Below the pieces are notes generated by a model. That model was not told the DNA's origin. It was given only the letters and a program-made list of their open reading frames with translations, and did not search any database. From Pseudomonas svalbardensis (GTDB taxonomy: Bacteria; Pseudomonadota; Gammaproteobacteria; Pseudomonadales; Pseudomonadaceae), in assembly GCF_030053115.1 (NCBI RefSeq), contig NZ_CP125619.1, forward strand, positions 5,033,501-5,097,500: DNA of 64,000 nt, in the 5' to 3' direction. Shown here piece after piece: positions 8,119-17,206 of the stretch (positions are counted from its first letter, which is position 1; the number at the start of each line of letters is the position of its first letter). The translations under genes and the position numbers were made by a program.

Positions 8119-9546
8119 ATGCCCTCGCTGCCTCTTCGCTTGTCCGCACTGTTTCTGGCCCTGGGCCTGAGTGCCTGCGATGACGCCCCGCGCTTTACCC
8201 AAGCCGAACCCGGTGAAGCCCGGTCCGGTGGCAGCGCAACCGTGCGCAAGACCGATCAGAACGCATTTTCCCTGCCGTCCGCCAACCTGCCGCCGTCACG
8301 GCGCGTGGACTTCAGTGTCGGCAACAGCTTTTTCCGTAATCCCTGGGTGATCGCCCCGTCGACCACCACCGCCCGGGATGGCCTCGGCCCGCTGTTCAAC
8401 ACCAACGCGTGCCAGAACTGCCACATCAAGGACGGACGCGGTCATCCGCCCACGCCTGATGCGCAGAACGCCGTGTCGATGCTGGTACGTCTGTCGATTC
8501 CCGATACGCCAGCGTACGCCAAGGTCATCGAGCAGCTCGGTGTCGTCCCGGAGCCGGTCTACGGCGGCCAGTTCCAGGACATGTCCGTACCGGGTGTCGT
8601 GCCGGAAGGCAAAGTGCGCGTCGATTACACACCCGTTCCGATCCGCTTCAAGGACGGCACCGAAGTCGAGTTGCGCAAGCCGACGTTGCAAATCACCCAG
8701 CTCGGCTATGGCCCGATGCACCCTGACACGCGCTTCTCAGCCAGGGTTGCACCGCCAATGATTGGCCTGGGCCTGCTCGAAGCGATTCCCGACGAGGCGA
8801 TCCTGGCCAATGCCGAGGCTCAGGAAAAAGACAAAAACGGTATCGCCGGGCGTCCGAACCGGGTCTGGGATGACGCGCAGCAAAAATCCGTTCTCGGGCG
8901 ATTTGGCTGGAAGGCCGGCCAACCAAACCTCAATCAGCAAAATGTTCATGCGTTTTCCGGGGACATGGGCCTGACCACCAGTCTGAGACCCGTTGATGAC
9001 TGCACCGCCGCGCAAACCGCTTGCAAGCAAGCGCCCAACGGTAATGGCCCGGATGGCGAGCCGGAAGTCAGCGATAACATCCTGCGTCTGGTGCTGTTCT
9101 ACAGCCGTAACCTCGCCGTACCGGCCCGCCGCGATGTCAGCGCCCCCGAGGTGCTGGCCGGCAAGAATCTGTTTTTCCAGGCCGGATGCCAGTCCTGCCA
9201 CACCCCGAAATACACCACCGCCGCCAACGCCGCAGAACCTGAATTGGCCAATCAAGTGATTCGCCCTTACAGCGATCTGCTGCTGCATGACATGGGCGAC
9301 GGTCTGGCCGACAACCGTACCGAATTCCAGGCCAGCGGCCGCGACTGGCGCACCCCGCCGTTGTGGGGCATCGGCCTGACGCAGGCGGTCAGTGGGCACA
9401 CCCAGTTTTTGCACGATGGCCGCGCCCGCAATCTGCTTGAAGCCGTGCTCTGGCATGGCGGCGAAGCCACAGCGGCGCAGCAACAGGTTTTGTCTTTCAA
9501 TGCCGAGCAGCGCGCTGCGTTGCTGGCGTTCTTGAATTCCCTTTAA
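8119..9546 (+). CDS. Di-heme oxidoreductase (DHOR/DUF1111) lipoprotein
   Basis: The 475-residue protein begins with a lipoprotein signal (lipobox LSAC) and has two c-type heme sites, CQNCH at residues 98-102 and CQSCH at about 357-361. Conserved stretches such as NPWVIAPSTTTARDGLGPLF and HDMGDGLADNR are typical of the di-heme oxidoreductase family once called thiol oxidoreductases, distantly related to MauG/cytochrome c peroxidases. The start at 8119 gives a proper signal peptide; the in-frame ATG at 8083 does not. It sits between two imelysin genes and 26 bases before the second, suggesting a periplasmic redox role in metal uptake. Confidence 0.88.
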   Translation: MPSLPLRLSALFLALGLSACDDAPRFTQAEPGEARSGGSATVRKTDQNAFSLPSANLPPSRRVDFSVGNSFFRNPWVIAPSTTTARDGLGPLFNTNACQNCHIKDGRGHPPTPDAQNAVSMLVRLSIPDTPAYAKVIEQLGVVPEPVYGGQFQDMSVPGVVPEGKVRVDYTPVPIRFKDGTEVELRKPTLQITQLGYGPMHPDTRFSARVAPPMIGLGLLEAIPDEAILANAEAQEKDKNGIAGRPNRVWDDAQQKSVLGRFGWKAGQPNLNQQNVHAFSGDMGLTTSLRPVDDCTAAQTACKQAPNGNGPDGEPEVSDNILRLVLFYSRNLAVPARRDVSAPEVLAGKNLFFQAGCQSCHTPKYTTAANAAEPELANQVIRPYSDLLLHDMGDGLADNRTEFQASGRDWRTPPLWGIGLTQAVSGHTQFLHDGRARNLLEAVLWHGGEATAAQQQVLSFNAEQRAALLAFLNSL

Positions 9547-9572
9547 TACGTATTCCATAGCGGGAGCCCGAC

Positions 9573-10637
9573 ATGTTCCGTCCCAAATTGTTGTTCACCA
9601 GCCTTGCCGCACTCGCCCTGGGCGCCTGTTCGCCTCAGGATCCGCAGGCCGTCACGTCGGCGGCGATCGCCAAGTCGGTAATCCTGCCGACCTACACGCG
9701 CTGGGTTGAAGCCGACCGCCAACTGGCCGTCAGCGCCCTCGCCTACTGCGAAGGCAAGGAAAACCTCGACACCGCCCGCGCCGACTTCCTGCACGCGCAG
9801 AAAGCCTGGGCCGAGTTGCAGCCACTGCTGATCGGGCCGCTGGCCGAGGGCAATCGCGCCTGGCAGGTGCAGTTCTGGCCGGACAAGAAAAACCTCGTCG
9901 GCCGTCAAGTCGAGCAACTGGTCACCGCACAGCCGCAGATCGATGCCGCTGCATTGGCCAAGTCCAGCGTTGTGGTTCAAGGCCTCTCCGCCTACGAATA
10001 CATCCTGTTCGACAGCAAGCCTGATGTGGCCAACGCTGAACAGAAAACCAAGTACTGCCCGCTGCTGATCGCGATTGGCGAGCGTCAGAAACAACTGGCC
10101 GAAGAAATTCTGAAAAGCTGGAACAACACCGACGGCATGCTCGCGCAGATGAGCAAATTCCCGAACCAACGCTACGCCGATTCCCACGAAGCCATCGCCG
10201 ATCTATTGCGCGTGCAAGTCACCGCCCTCGACAGCCTGAAGAAAAAACTCGGCACGCCGATGGGCCGTCAAACGAAGGGGGTGCCGCAACCGTTCCAGGC
10301 CGATGCATGGCGCAGCCAGTCGTCCCTGACCGGCCTCGAAGCCAGCCTCGCCGCCGCCAAAACGGTATGGGAAGGCGTCGACAACAAAGGCCTGCGCGGC
10401 CTGTTGCCGAACGAGCAGAAACCCTTGGCCGACAAGATCGACGCCGCTTACGCCGCGTCCCTGAAACTGTTCGCCAGCAACCAGCGTTCGCTGACTGAAA
10501 TGCTCGGCGATGACGCCGGTCGCCAACAGCTAAACGATATCTACGACAGCCTGAACGTCGTCCACCGCCTGCACGAAGGCGAACTGGCCAAGGCGCTGGG
10601 CATCCAACTGGGCTTCAACGCCAACGACGGTGACTGA
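9573..10637 (+). CDS. Imelysin-family lipoprotein (second copy)
   Basis: The 354-residue protein has a lipoprotein signal (lipobox LGAC, Cys at residue 19) and an imelysin-like helical domain. Signature stretches are AWAELQPLLIGPLAEGNRAW and SAYEYILFD; the canonical GxHxxE is altered to LSAYEYIL, so the metal site may be different from that of IcmP. It follows the di-heme gene by 26 bases and overlaps the next gene by one base (TGATG), so it is in an operon. A role in binding or passing iron in the periplasm is inferred from the family. Confidence 0.88.
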   Translation: MFRPKLLFTSLAALALGACSPQDPQAVTSAAIAKSVILPTYTRWVEADRQLAVSALAYCEGKENLDTARADFLHAQKAWAELQPLLIGPLAEGNRAWQVQFWPDKKNLVGRQVEQLVTAQPQIDAAALAKSSVVVQGLSAYEYILFDSKPDVANAEQKTKYCPLLIAIGERQKQLAEEILKSWNNTDGMLAQMSKFPNQRYADSHEAIADLLRVQVTALDSLKKKLGTPMGRQTKGVPQPFQADAWRSQSSLTGLEASLAAAKTVWEGVDNKGLRGLLPNEQKPLADKIDAAYAASLKLFASNQRSLTEMLGDDAGRQQLNDIYDSLNVVHRLHEGELAKALGIQLGFNANDGD

Positions 10638-11749
10638 TGAGGGCAAGTTCCATGCTGCGACGCCAGGCTCTGACGTTAGGTAGTTTGCTGCTGGGTGCGG
10701 TGACACTGGGCGGCTGGACGCTGTTCAAGCAGAAGGGCAAAAGCCCGCTGCTGCTCTCGGCGCGGGACGATACCGACGGCAAACACTACGCCGTCGGTTA
10801 CCGGCTGGACGGTACCCGGGTGTTTGCCACCCAGGTCGGCCAGCGTTGCCACGACATCATCAACCACCCGACGCTGCCGATTGCGCTGTTCGTCGCCCGT
10901 CGTCCTGGCACCGAGAGTTACCTGATCGACCTGCGCGACGGCACGTTGCTGCAAACCGTGACCTCGCGGCCGAACCGGCACTTCTACGGTCACGCGGTGA
11001 TTCACAAGAGCGGCGACTGGCTGTACGCCACCGAGAACGACACCTCCGATCCGGGTCGTGGCTTGCTGGGTGTGTATAAGTTCGAAGGCGAGCGACTTAT
11101 CCACAGCGGCGAGATCCCCACCCACGGCGTCGGCCCGCACCAGGTGTCGTGGATGCCCGATGGTGAAACTCTGGTGGTCGCCAACGGCGGCATTCGCACC
11201 GAGGCCGAAAGCCGCGTCGAAATGAACCTCAACGCCATGGAACCGAGCCTGGTCCTGATGCAACGCGACGGCACCCTGCTGAGCAAGGAAACCCTCGCCC
11301 AGCAGATGAACAGCGTGCGTCATTTGGGGATCGCCAGTGACGGCACCATCGTCGCCGGTCAGCAGTTCATGGGGCCGTCTCACGAGTCTTCGGAGCTGCT
11401 GGCGATCAAGCGGCCCGGCCAGCCGTTCGTGGCTTTCCCGGTGCCTGAGCATCAGTTGCAGGTCATGGGGCATTACACCGCCAGCGTCGCGGTGCACAGC
11501 GAACTGCGCCTGGTGGCGTTGACCGCGCCACGGGGCAACCGCTTTTTCATCTGGGACCTGGATAGCGGTGAAGTGCGCCTGGACGCGCCGCTTCCCGATT
11601 GCGCCGGGGTCGGCGCGGTAGCCGATGGCTTTGTCGTGACCTCGGGTCAGGGGCGCTGCCGGTTCTACGACTGCCGCCAGACAAGCCTTGTTGCAAAACC
11701 CCTCGATCTACCCGCAGGGCTCTGGGACAACCACCTTCACCTCATCTAA
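10637..11749 (+). CDS. DUF1513 beta-propeller protein
   Basis: The 370-residue protein has a twin-arginine-like N-terminus (MLRRQALTLGSLLLGAVTLG from codon 6), suggesting export, then a DUF1513 domain with propeller-like repeats such as YLIDLRDGTLLQTV, GHAVIHKSGDWLYATEND and GVGPHQVSWMPDGETLVVANG. Its ATG overlaps the stop of the imelysin gene. The ATG at 10652 is an alternative start. DUF1513 proteins occur with imelysins and di-heme proteins in many proteobacteria; the function is not known. Confidence 0.85.
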   Translation: MRASSMLRRQALTLGSLLLGAVTLGGWTLFKQKGKSPLLLSARDDTDGKHYAVGYRLDGTRVFATQVGQRCHDIINHPTLPIALFVARRPGTESYLIDLRDGTLLQTVTSRPNRHFYGHAVIHKSGDWLYATENDTSDPGRGLLGVYKFEGERLIHSGEIPTHGVGPHQVSWMPDGETLVVANGGIRTEAESRVEMNLNAMEPSLVLMQRDGTLLSKETLAQQMNSVRHLGIASDGTIVAGQQFMGPSHESSELLAIKRPGQPFVAFPVPEHQLQVMGHYTASVAVHSELRLVALTAPRGNRFFIWDLDSGEVRLDAPLPDCAGVGAVADGFVVTSGQGRCRFYDCRQTSLVAKPLDLPAGLWDNHLHLI

Positions 11750-11760
11750 ACACAGCCCTT

Positions 11761-11893
11761 TGTAGCAGCTGGCGCAGCCTGCGTTCGGCTGCGGAGCAGT
11801 CGTGATATCAGGCGCCGCGATGTTTCATGCAAACCGAGGTGTCTGGATTTGCGACTGCTCCGCAGCCGAACGCAGGCTTCGCCAGCTGCTACA
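11761..11893. repeat. Long inverted repeat (family 2)
   Basis: A 42-base arm at 11761-11802, beginning TGTAGCAGCTGGCG, is repeated inverted at 11852-11893 with one mismatch. A related copy lies at 26858-26984. The inner 49 bases are not conserved between copies. Confidence 0.88.
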
Positions 11894-11998
11894 GGTCGGG
11901 GATACGCTTGCCTGTAAGTTCTGCCAGTTGGAATCAACCTCCCACTCGGAGTAATGTGCCCGACTGTCTCACCTGATTTTCTCCAAGGAAGTGGAAAT

Positions 11999-13147
11999 AT
12001 GCTGCGTCGCCGCATGCTGATCATGTTGGGTGTTGTTTTGCTGATCGTGCTGGTCCTGGCCGGTTACAAAGCCTTCTCCATCTATACGATGATTCAGGGC
12101 TTTGCTGCGCCGAAACCGGCGATCAGTGTCGCCGTGGCCACGGCTACCGAGCGGCCGTGGCAAGCCCGCCTGCCCACCGTTGGCACGCTCAAGGCGTTGC
12201 AAGGCGTGGACCTGAGCCTGGAGACCGACGGCACCGTCATTGATTTGCAGTTCGAGTCAGGTCAGAAGGTCAAGGCCGGTCAACCACTCCTGCGGCTCGA
12301 CAGCGCCGTGGAAAGTGCCTTGCTGGAAACGGCTCTGGCCGACCTCGGGCTAGCCCAACTCGATTACGGTCGCGGTAGCCAACTGGTAGGCAGCCAAGCC
12401 ATTTCCAAAGGCGAATTCGACCGACTTTCGGCGGTGCAGAAAAAGAGCAAGGCCACGGTCAATCAACTCAAGGCTGCACTCGGCAAAAAGAGCATCGTCG
12501 CGCCCTTCAGCGGGACCATTGGCATTCGTCAGGTGGACATCGGTGACTATCTCGCCAGCGGCACCATGATTGCCACCCTGCAAGACCTCAGCAGCCTCTA
12601 TGTAGACTTCTTCGTGCCCGAGCAGTCGGTACCGAAGATCGCCCCCGGCCAACGGGTACAGATCGTTGTCGCGGCCTACCCGACACAAACTTTCCCCGGC
12701 ACCATCAGCGCGATCAACCCGAAAGTCGAAAATAGCACGCGCAACGTCCAGGTCCGCGCGACCCTGGCCAACCCCGACGGCAAACTGCTGCCGGGGATGT
12801 TCGCCAGCCTGCAAGTGTTGTTGCCCGACCCGCAGCCGCGCATCGTCGTGCCGGAAAGCGCGATCACTTACACGCTGTACGGCAACTCGCTCTATGTCGT
12901 CGCGCAGAAAAAAGCCGAAGACGGCAGCCTGGAAAAAGACGACAAGGGCCAACCGATCCTGATCGCCGAACGGCGTTTCATCGAAACCGGCGAGCGCCGC
13001 GATGGGCAAGTGATGATCACCAAAGGTGTGCAGAACGGCGAAAAAGTGGTCACGGCCGGCCAGATCAAACTAGACAACGGCGCACATATCGCGATCAGCG
13101 ACGACAAGACACTAGCCGAGAAGAGCAGTCAGCCTCGCGTTGACTAA
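11999..13147 (+). CDS. RND efflux membrane fusion protein (MexV-like)
   Basis: This 382-residue periplasmic adaptor has an N-terminal membrane segment (MLIMLGVVLLIVLVLAGYKA) instead of a lipobox, then a lipoyl/barrel-sandwich part (GTVIDLQFESGQKVKAGQPL), a hairpin and the beta-barrel region VVAAYPTQTFPGTISAINPK. The start at 11999 follows AAGGAAGTGG. It overlaps nothing but ends 14 bases before the RND pump start, so they are cotranscribed. Position after the DUF1513 gene matches PA4374 (mexV) in PAO1, but the substrate range here is unknown. Confidence 0.88.
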   Translation: MLRRRMLIMLGVVLLIVLVLAGYKAFSIYTMIQGFAAPKPAISVAVATATERPWQARLPTVGTLKALQGVDLSLETDGTVIDLQFESGQKVKAGQPLLRLDSAVESALLETALADLGLAQLDYGRGSQLVGSQAISKGEFDRLSAVQKKSKATVNQLKAALGKKSIVAPFSGTIGIRQVDIGDYLASGTMIATLQDLSSLYVDFFVPEQSVPKIAPGQRVQIVVAAYPTQTFPGTISAINPKVENSTRNVQVRATLANPDGKLLPGMFASLQVLLPDPQPRIVVPESAITYTLYGNSLYVVAQKKAEDGSLEKDDKGQPILIAERRFIETGERRDGQVMITKGVQNGEKVVTAGQIKLDNGAHIAISDDKTLAEKSSQPRVD

Positions 13148-13160
13148 TCAAGGAATCCCC

Positions 13161-16100
13161 ATGGCTTTTACCGACCCATTCATCCGCCGCCCGGTGCTCG
13201 CCACCGTGGTCAGCCTGTTGATTGTGCTGCTGGGCTTCCAGGCCTGGAGCAAGTTGCCGCTGCGCCAATATCCACAAATGGAAAACGCCCTGATCACGGT
13301 GACCACCGCTTATCCCGGGGCCAACGCCGAAACCATTCAGGGCTACATCACCCAACCGATGCAGCAAAGTCTGGCCAGTGCCGAAGGCATCGATTACATG
13401 ACGTCGGTCAGTCGCCAGAACTTCTCGGTGATCTCGATCTACGCGCGCATTGGCGCCAACAGCGACCGCTTGTTCACCGAACTGCTGGCCAAGGCCAACG
13501 AGGTGAAGAACCAGCTGCCTCAGGACGCCGAAGACCCGGTACTGAGCAAGGAAGCCGCCGACGCCTCGGCACTGATGTACATCAGCTTCTTCAGCAAGGA
13601 GCTGAGCAACCCGCAGATTACCGACTACCTGTCGCGGGTCATCCAGCCGAAACTGGCGACCCTGCCGGGCATGGCTGAAGCCGAAATTCTCGGCAACCAG
13701 GTGTTTGCCATGCGTCTGTGGCTGGACCCGGTCAAGCTGGCCGGTTTCGGCCTGAGTGCCAGCGACGTGACCGATGCCGTGCGCAAGTACAACTTCCTCT
13801 CCGCCGCCGGCGAAGTGAAAGGCGAGTACGTCGTCACCAGCATCAATGCCAACACCGAACTCAAATCCGCCGAAGCCTTTGCCGCGATTCCGCTCAAGGT
13901 CGAGGGCGACAGTCGCGTGCTGCTCAGCGATGTGGCGCGGGTTGAAATGGGTGCGGAAAACTACGACTCGATCAGCTCCTTCGGCGGCACCCCTTCGGTG
14001 TACATCGGAATCAAGGCCACGCCCGGCGCCAACCCGCTGGACGTGATCAAGGAAGTGCGCAAGATCATGCCGGACCTGGAAGCCCAGCTGCCGCCGAACC
14101 TCAAAGGTGAAATCGCTTACGACGCCACGCTGTTTATCCAGGCCTCGATCGACGAAGTGGTGAAAACCCTGTTCGAAGCGGTTCTGATCGTCATTGTGGT
14201 GGTGTTCCTGTTTCTCGGCGCGCTGCGTTCAGTGGTGATCCCGGTGGTCACCATCCCGCTGTCGATGATCGGCGTGATGTTCTTCATGCAGATGATGGGC
14301 TACTCGATCAACCTACTGACGTTGCTGGCGATGGTATTGGCCATCGGCCTGGTGGTGGACGACGCCATTGTGGTGGTGGAAAACATCCACCGGCACATCG
14401 AAGAAGGCAAGACGCCGCTGGATGCGGCCATCGAAGGCGCCCGGGAAATCGCCATGCCGGTGGTCTCGATGACCATCACCCTGGCGGCGGTCTATGCGCC
14501 GATCGGCTTCCTGACGGGGCTCACAGGGGCGCTGTTCAAGGAGTTCGCCTTGACCCTGGCCGGCGCGGTGGTGATCTCCGGCATCGTCGCCCTGACCCTG
14601 TCGCCGATGATGTGTGCCTTCCTGCTGCGTCACGACGAAAATCCCAGCGGTCTGGCCCATCGCCTGGACCTGATTTTCGAAGGCCTCAAGCGCCGTTACC
14701 AAAGCATGCTCCACGGTACCCTCAACACCCGGCCGGTGGTGCTGGTGTTCGCGGTGATCGTGCTGTGCCTGATTCCGGTGCTGCTCACGTTTACCAAGTC
14801 GGAACTGGCGCCGGACGAAGACCAGGGCATCATTTTCATGATTGCCAACGCCCCGCAACCGGCCAACCTCGACTATCTGAGCACCTACACCGACGAGTTC
14901 GTCACGATCTTCAAGACGTTTCCCGAGTACTACTCGTCGTTCCAGATCAATGGCTTCAACGGCGTGCAATCGGGAATCGGCGGCTTCCTGCTCAAGCCGT
15001 GGAACGAACGCAGCCGCACGCAAATGCAGATCCTGCCCGAGGTACAGGCCAAACTGGAGAGCATTTCCGGCCTGCAAATCTTCGGCTTCAACCTGCCTTC
15101 CCTGCCCGGCACCGGCGAGGGGCTGCCGTTTCAGTTCGTCATCAGTTCCGCCAACGATTACGAGTCACTGCTGCAAGTGGCCGACCGGGTGAAAAAACGG
15201 GCAATGGAATCCGGCAAGTTCGCCTTCGTCGACCTCGACCTGGCGTTCGACAAGCCCGAAGTGGTGGTGGATATCGATCGCGCCAAGGCCGCACAGATGG
15301 GTGTTTCCATGCAGGATCTTGGCGGGACACTCGCGACGTTGCTGGGTGAGGCGGAGATCAACCGTTTCACCATTGAAGGTCGCAGCTACAAAGTCATCGC
15401 GCAGGTCGAACGGCCCTTCCGGGATAACCCCGACTGGCTGAACAATTATTACGTCAAGAACACCCAAGGCCAACTGCTGGCCCTGTCGACCCTAATCACC
15501 GTGACCGACCGGGCGCGTCCACGGCAGTTGAACCAGTTCCAGCAACTCAACTCGGGCATCCTGTCCGGGGTTCCGCTGGTCAGCATGGGTGAAGCCATCG
15601 ACACCGTGCGCCAGATCGCTCGGGAAGAGGCGCCGGTGGGTTATGCCTTCGATTATGCCGGCGCATCACGGCAATACGTCCAGGAAGGCAGTGCGCTGTG
15701 GGTCACCTTCGCTCTGGCACTGGCGATCATTTTCCTGGTCCTGGCCGCCCAGTTCGAAAGCTTCCGCGATCCGCTGGTGATTCTGGTGACCGTACCTTTG
15801 TCGATCTGTGGTGCCCTGATTCCGCTGTTCCTGGGCTGGTCGAGCATGAACATCTACACCCAGGTCGGCCTGGTGACGTTGATCGGGCTGATCAGCAAAC
15901 ACGGAATCCTGATCGTCGAATTTGCCAACCAGTTGCGCAAGGACAAAGGCCTGACGCCGCGCGAGGCCGTGGAGGAAGCGGCGGCCATTCGTCTGCGTCC
16001 GGTGTTGATGACCACTGCTGCGATGGTGTTCGGTATGGTGCCGTTGATCATCGCCACGGGGGCGGGCGCCGTCAGCCGGTTCGACATCGGCATGGTGATC

Positions 16101-16187
16101 GCCACGGGGATGTCGATCGGAACGTTGTTTACGTTGTTTGTGCTGCCGTGTGTCTACACGTTACTGGCTAAACCCGATAAACCCTGA
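13161..16187 (+). CDS. RND multidrug efflux permease (MexW-like)
   Basis: The 1008-residue inner-membrane pump has the usual RND layout: TM1 (VLATVVSLLIVLLGFQAW), a large porter loop, TM2-TM6, a second loop and TM7-TM12. The proton-relay aspartates are seen in GLVVDDAIVVVENIH in TM4, about residue 400. It pairs with the MFP gene just upstream and shares the position of PA4375 (mexW). No outer-membrane channel gene is present here, so it probably uses a shared OprM-type channel. The ATG at 13161 follows AAGGAATCCCC; the earlier ATG at 13140 overlaps the MFP gene. Confidence 0.9.
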   Translation: MAFTDPFIRRPVLATVVSLLIVLLGFQAWSKLPLRQYPQMENALITVTTAYPGANAETIQGYITQPMQQSLASAEGIDYMTSVSRQNFSVISIYARIGANSDRLFTELLAKANEVKNQLPQDAEDPVLSKEAADASALMYISFFSKELSNPQITDYLSRVIQPKLATLPGMAEAEILGNQVFAMRLWLDPVKLAGFGLSASDVTDAVRKYNFLSAAGEVKGEYVVTSINANTELKSAEAFAAIPLKVEGDSRVLLSDVARVEMGAENYDSISSFGGTPSVYIGIKATPGANPLDVIKEVRKIMPDLEAQLPPNLKGEIAYDATLFIQASIDEVVKTLFEAVLIVIVVVFLFLGALRSVVIPVVTIPLSMIGVMFFMQMMGYSINLLTLLAMVLAIGLVVDDAIVVVENIHRHIEEGKTPLDAAIEGAREIAMPVVSMTITLAAVYAPIGFLTGLTGALFKEFALTLAGAVVISGIVALTLSPMMCAFLLRHDENPSGLAHRLDLIFEGLKRRYQSMLHGTLNTRPVVLVFAVIVLCLIPVLLTFTKSELAPDEDQGIIFMIANAPQPANLDYLSTYTDEFVTIFKTFPEYYSSFQINGFNGVQSGIGGFLLKPWNERSRTQMQILPEVQAKLESISGLQIFGFNLPSLPGTGEGLPFQFVISSANDYESLLQVADRVKKRAMESGKFAFVDLDLAFDKPEVVVDIDRAKAAQMGVSMQDLGGTLATLLGEAEINRFTIEGRSYKVIAQVERPFRDNPDWLNNYYVKNTQGQLLALSTLITVTDRARPRQLNQFQQLNSGILSGVPLVSMGEAIDTVRQIAREEAPVGYAFDYAGASRQYVQEGSALWVTFALALAIIFLVLAAQFESFRDPLVILVTVPLSICGALIPLFLGWSSMNIYTQVGLVTLIGLISKHGILIVEFANQLRKDKGLTPREAVEEAAAIRLRPVLMTTAAMVFGMVPLIIATGAGAVSRFDIGMVIATGMSIGTLFTLFVLPCVYTLLAKPDKP

Positions 16188-16210
16188 CGCTAACGATCAG
16201 CGTCGGGAAT

Positions 16211-16242
16211 AAAAAAGGCCTCGCATTAGCGAGGCCTTTTAT
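16211..16242 (+). terminator. Rho-independent terminator after the RND operon
   Basis: AAAAAAGGCCTCGC and GCGAGGCCTTTT form a strong stem with an ATTA loop and T-run. The A-run on the left also makes it active on the reverse strand, where it ends the small secreted protein gene. Confidence 0.9.
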
Positions 16243-16258
16243 TTGGGCTTCAATCTGT

Positions 16259-16486
16259 TCAACTCTGTGGCCTCAATCCTTGAGAAAGTCCGAACATGAA
16301 CAGCAATAAATCATGATCGGGTTGGGATGCCACGGATGCCTTCGCAACTCGTGGCATTGGACAATGCGCGTCGCCGCTCACTGAACTGAGGACCTGCGGG
16401 CGGGGCTGCTCCCATGCCGCCACCGCCAGTGAAGCAACTGCCAAGGCTCCTATTAAAAATATACCTCGTGCAATTTCGAGTTTCAT
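16259..16486 (-). CDS. Small exported hypothetical protein
   Basis: The 75-residue product begins with a clear signal peptide (GIFLIGALAVASLAVAAWEQ), then a short region with one Cys (GDAHCPMP) and a hydrophobic LLLFMFGLSQG near the end. It starts 2 bases after the inaA stop, so it is the third gene of the methyltransferase-inaA operon and would share ColR control. I do not recognise a family; PAO1 has a small hypothetical gene (PA4377) in the same place. Confidence 0.65.
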   Translation of the reverse strand: MKLEIARGIFLIGALAVASLAVAAWEQPRPQVLSSVSGDAHCPMPRVAKASVASQPDHDLLLFMFGLSQGLRPQS

Positions 16487-16488
16487 TG

Positions 16489-17202
16489 CTATAAACCCTT
16501 GATAGCGCTGCCAAACGCCGTCTTATAAAAATAGACGAGTTTCTGCCAGTCCGTCGTGCTGAACGACGAGTGGCGACGCAGTTGTTTCATGTCATGCGTA
16601 GCCGCTTGCCGGGCGGTCAAACGCTGCCGACATTTCTCCAGATCGATCAAGGCCACTTCAACCTTGGCAGCCTCGTCTTCACCTGTGACGCGCACGAATA
16701 CGTGCTTGACGTAGAGGCAGCTGTGCTGCCAGCGACCCTTGTGCATCCGGGCCAGGTTCTCGGCCAGTTCCTTCAACACTCGATCATGCACAGCCTCACC
16801 GTGACGTTCGCGACCACCGCCAGCGTACCAGTGTTCGATTTCCTCGAAGCCGTCCAGCGCCTTGGTGATCAGCAATGCGCGCCATTTATGCACCGGATCG
16901 CGCTGTGCACCGCAAAAAACGATTTCCGGAACGCGAACGTCGAGCAGGTTCAGGCCGATGAGCGCATCGCGCTCGCGCAACACCGTCGGCCGACCGAACG
17001 GGTGCAGCAAGCTGCGATGGATATGACCGGTCTGACGTTTAACGTAAAGCAACTGTCCATTGCTGCTCACGACGCGCTGCACGCCACTTTCTCCACCGCG
17101 ACGGACGTTGGGTTCTTCTACCCACTCACCGCGCTGATTCCAGAAATAGTCGAAGCGGTCCTGAGGAGCGACGTCCGTTTCTGCTGCACATTGCACTGCC
17201 AT
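16489..17202 (-). CDS. inaA: InaA-family lipopolysaccharide kinase-like protein
   Basis: The 237-residue protein belongs to the Kdo/WaaP kinase-like fold: LLYVKRQTGH near the N-terminal lobe, RERDALIGLNLLDVRVPEIV, HKGRWQHSCLYVKHVFVRV (catalytic loop region) and EVALIDLEKCRQR (the DLEK metal-binding motif). I begin at the ATG 17202 because the frame further upstream overlaps the methyltransferase gene. It probably phosphorylates or guards lipopolysaccharide. In P. putida inaA is a ColR target near colRS, and the same context is present here. Confidence 0.88.
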   Translation of the reverse strand: MAVQCAAETDVAPQDRFDYFWNQRGEWVEEPNVRRGGESGVQRVVSSNGQLLYVKRQTGHIHRSLLHPFGRPTVLRERDALIGLNLLDVRVPEIVFCGAQRDPVHKWRALLITKALDGFEEIEHWYAGGGRERHGEAVHDRVLKELAENLARMHKGRWQHSCLYVKHVFVRVTGEDEAAKVEVALIDLEKCRQRLTARQAATHDMKQLRRHSSFSTTDWQKLVYFYKTAFGSAIKGL

Positions 17203-17206
17203 TCTG

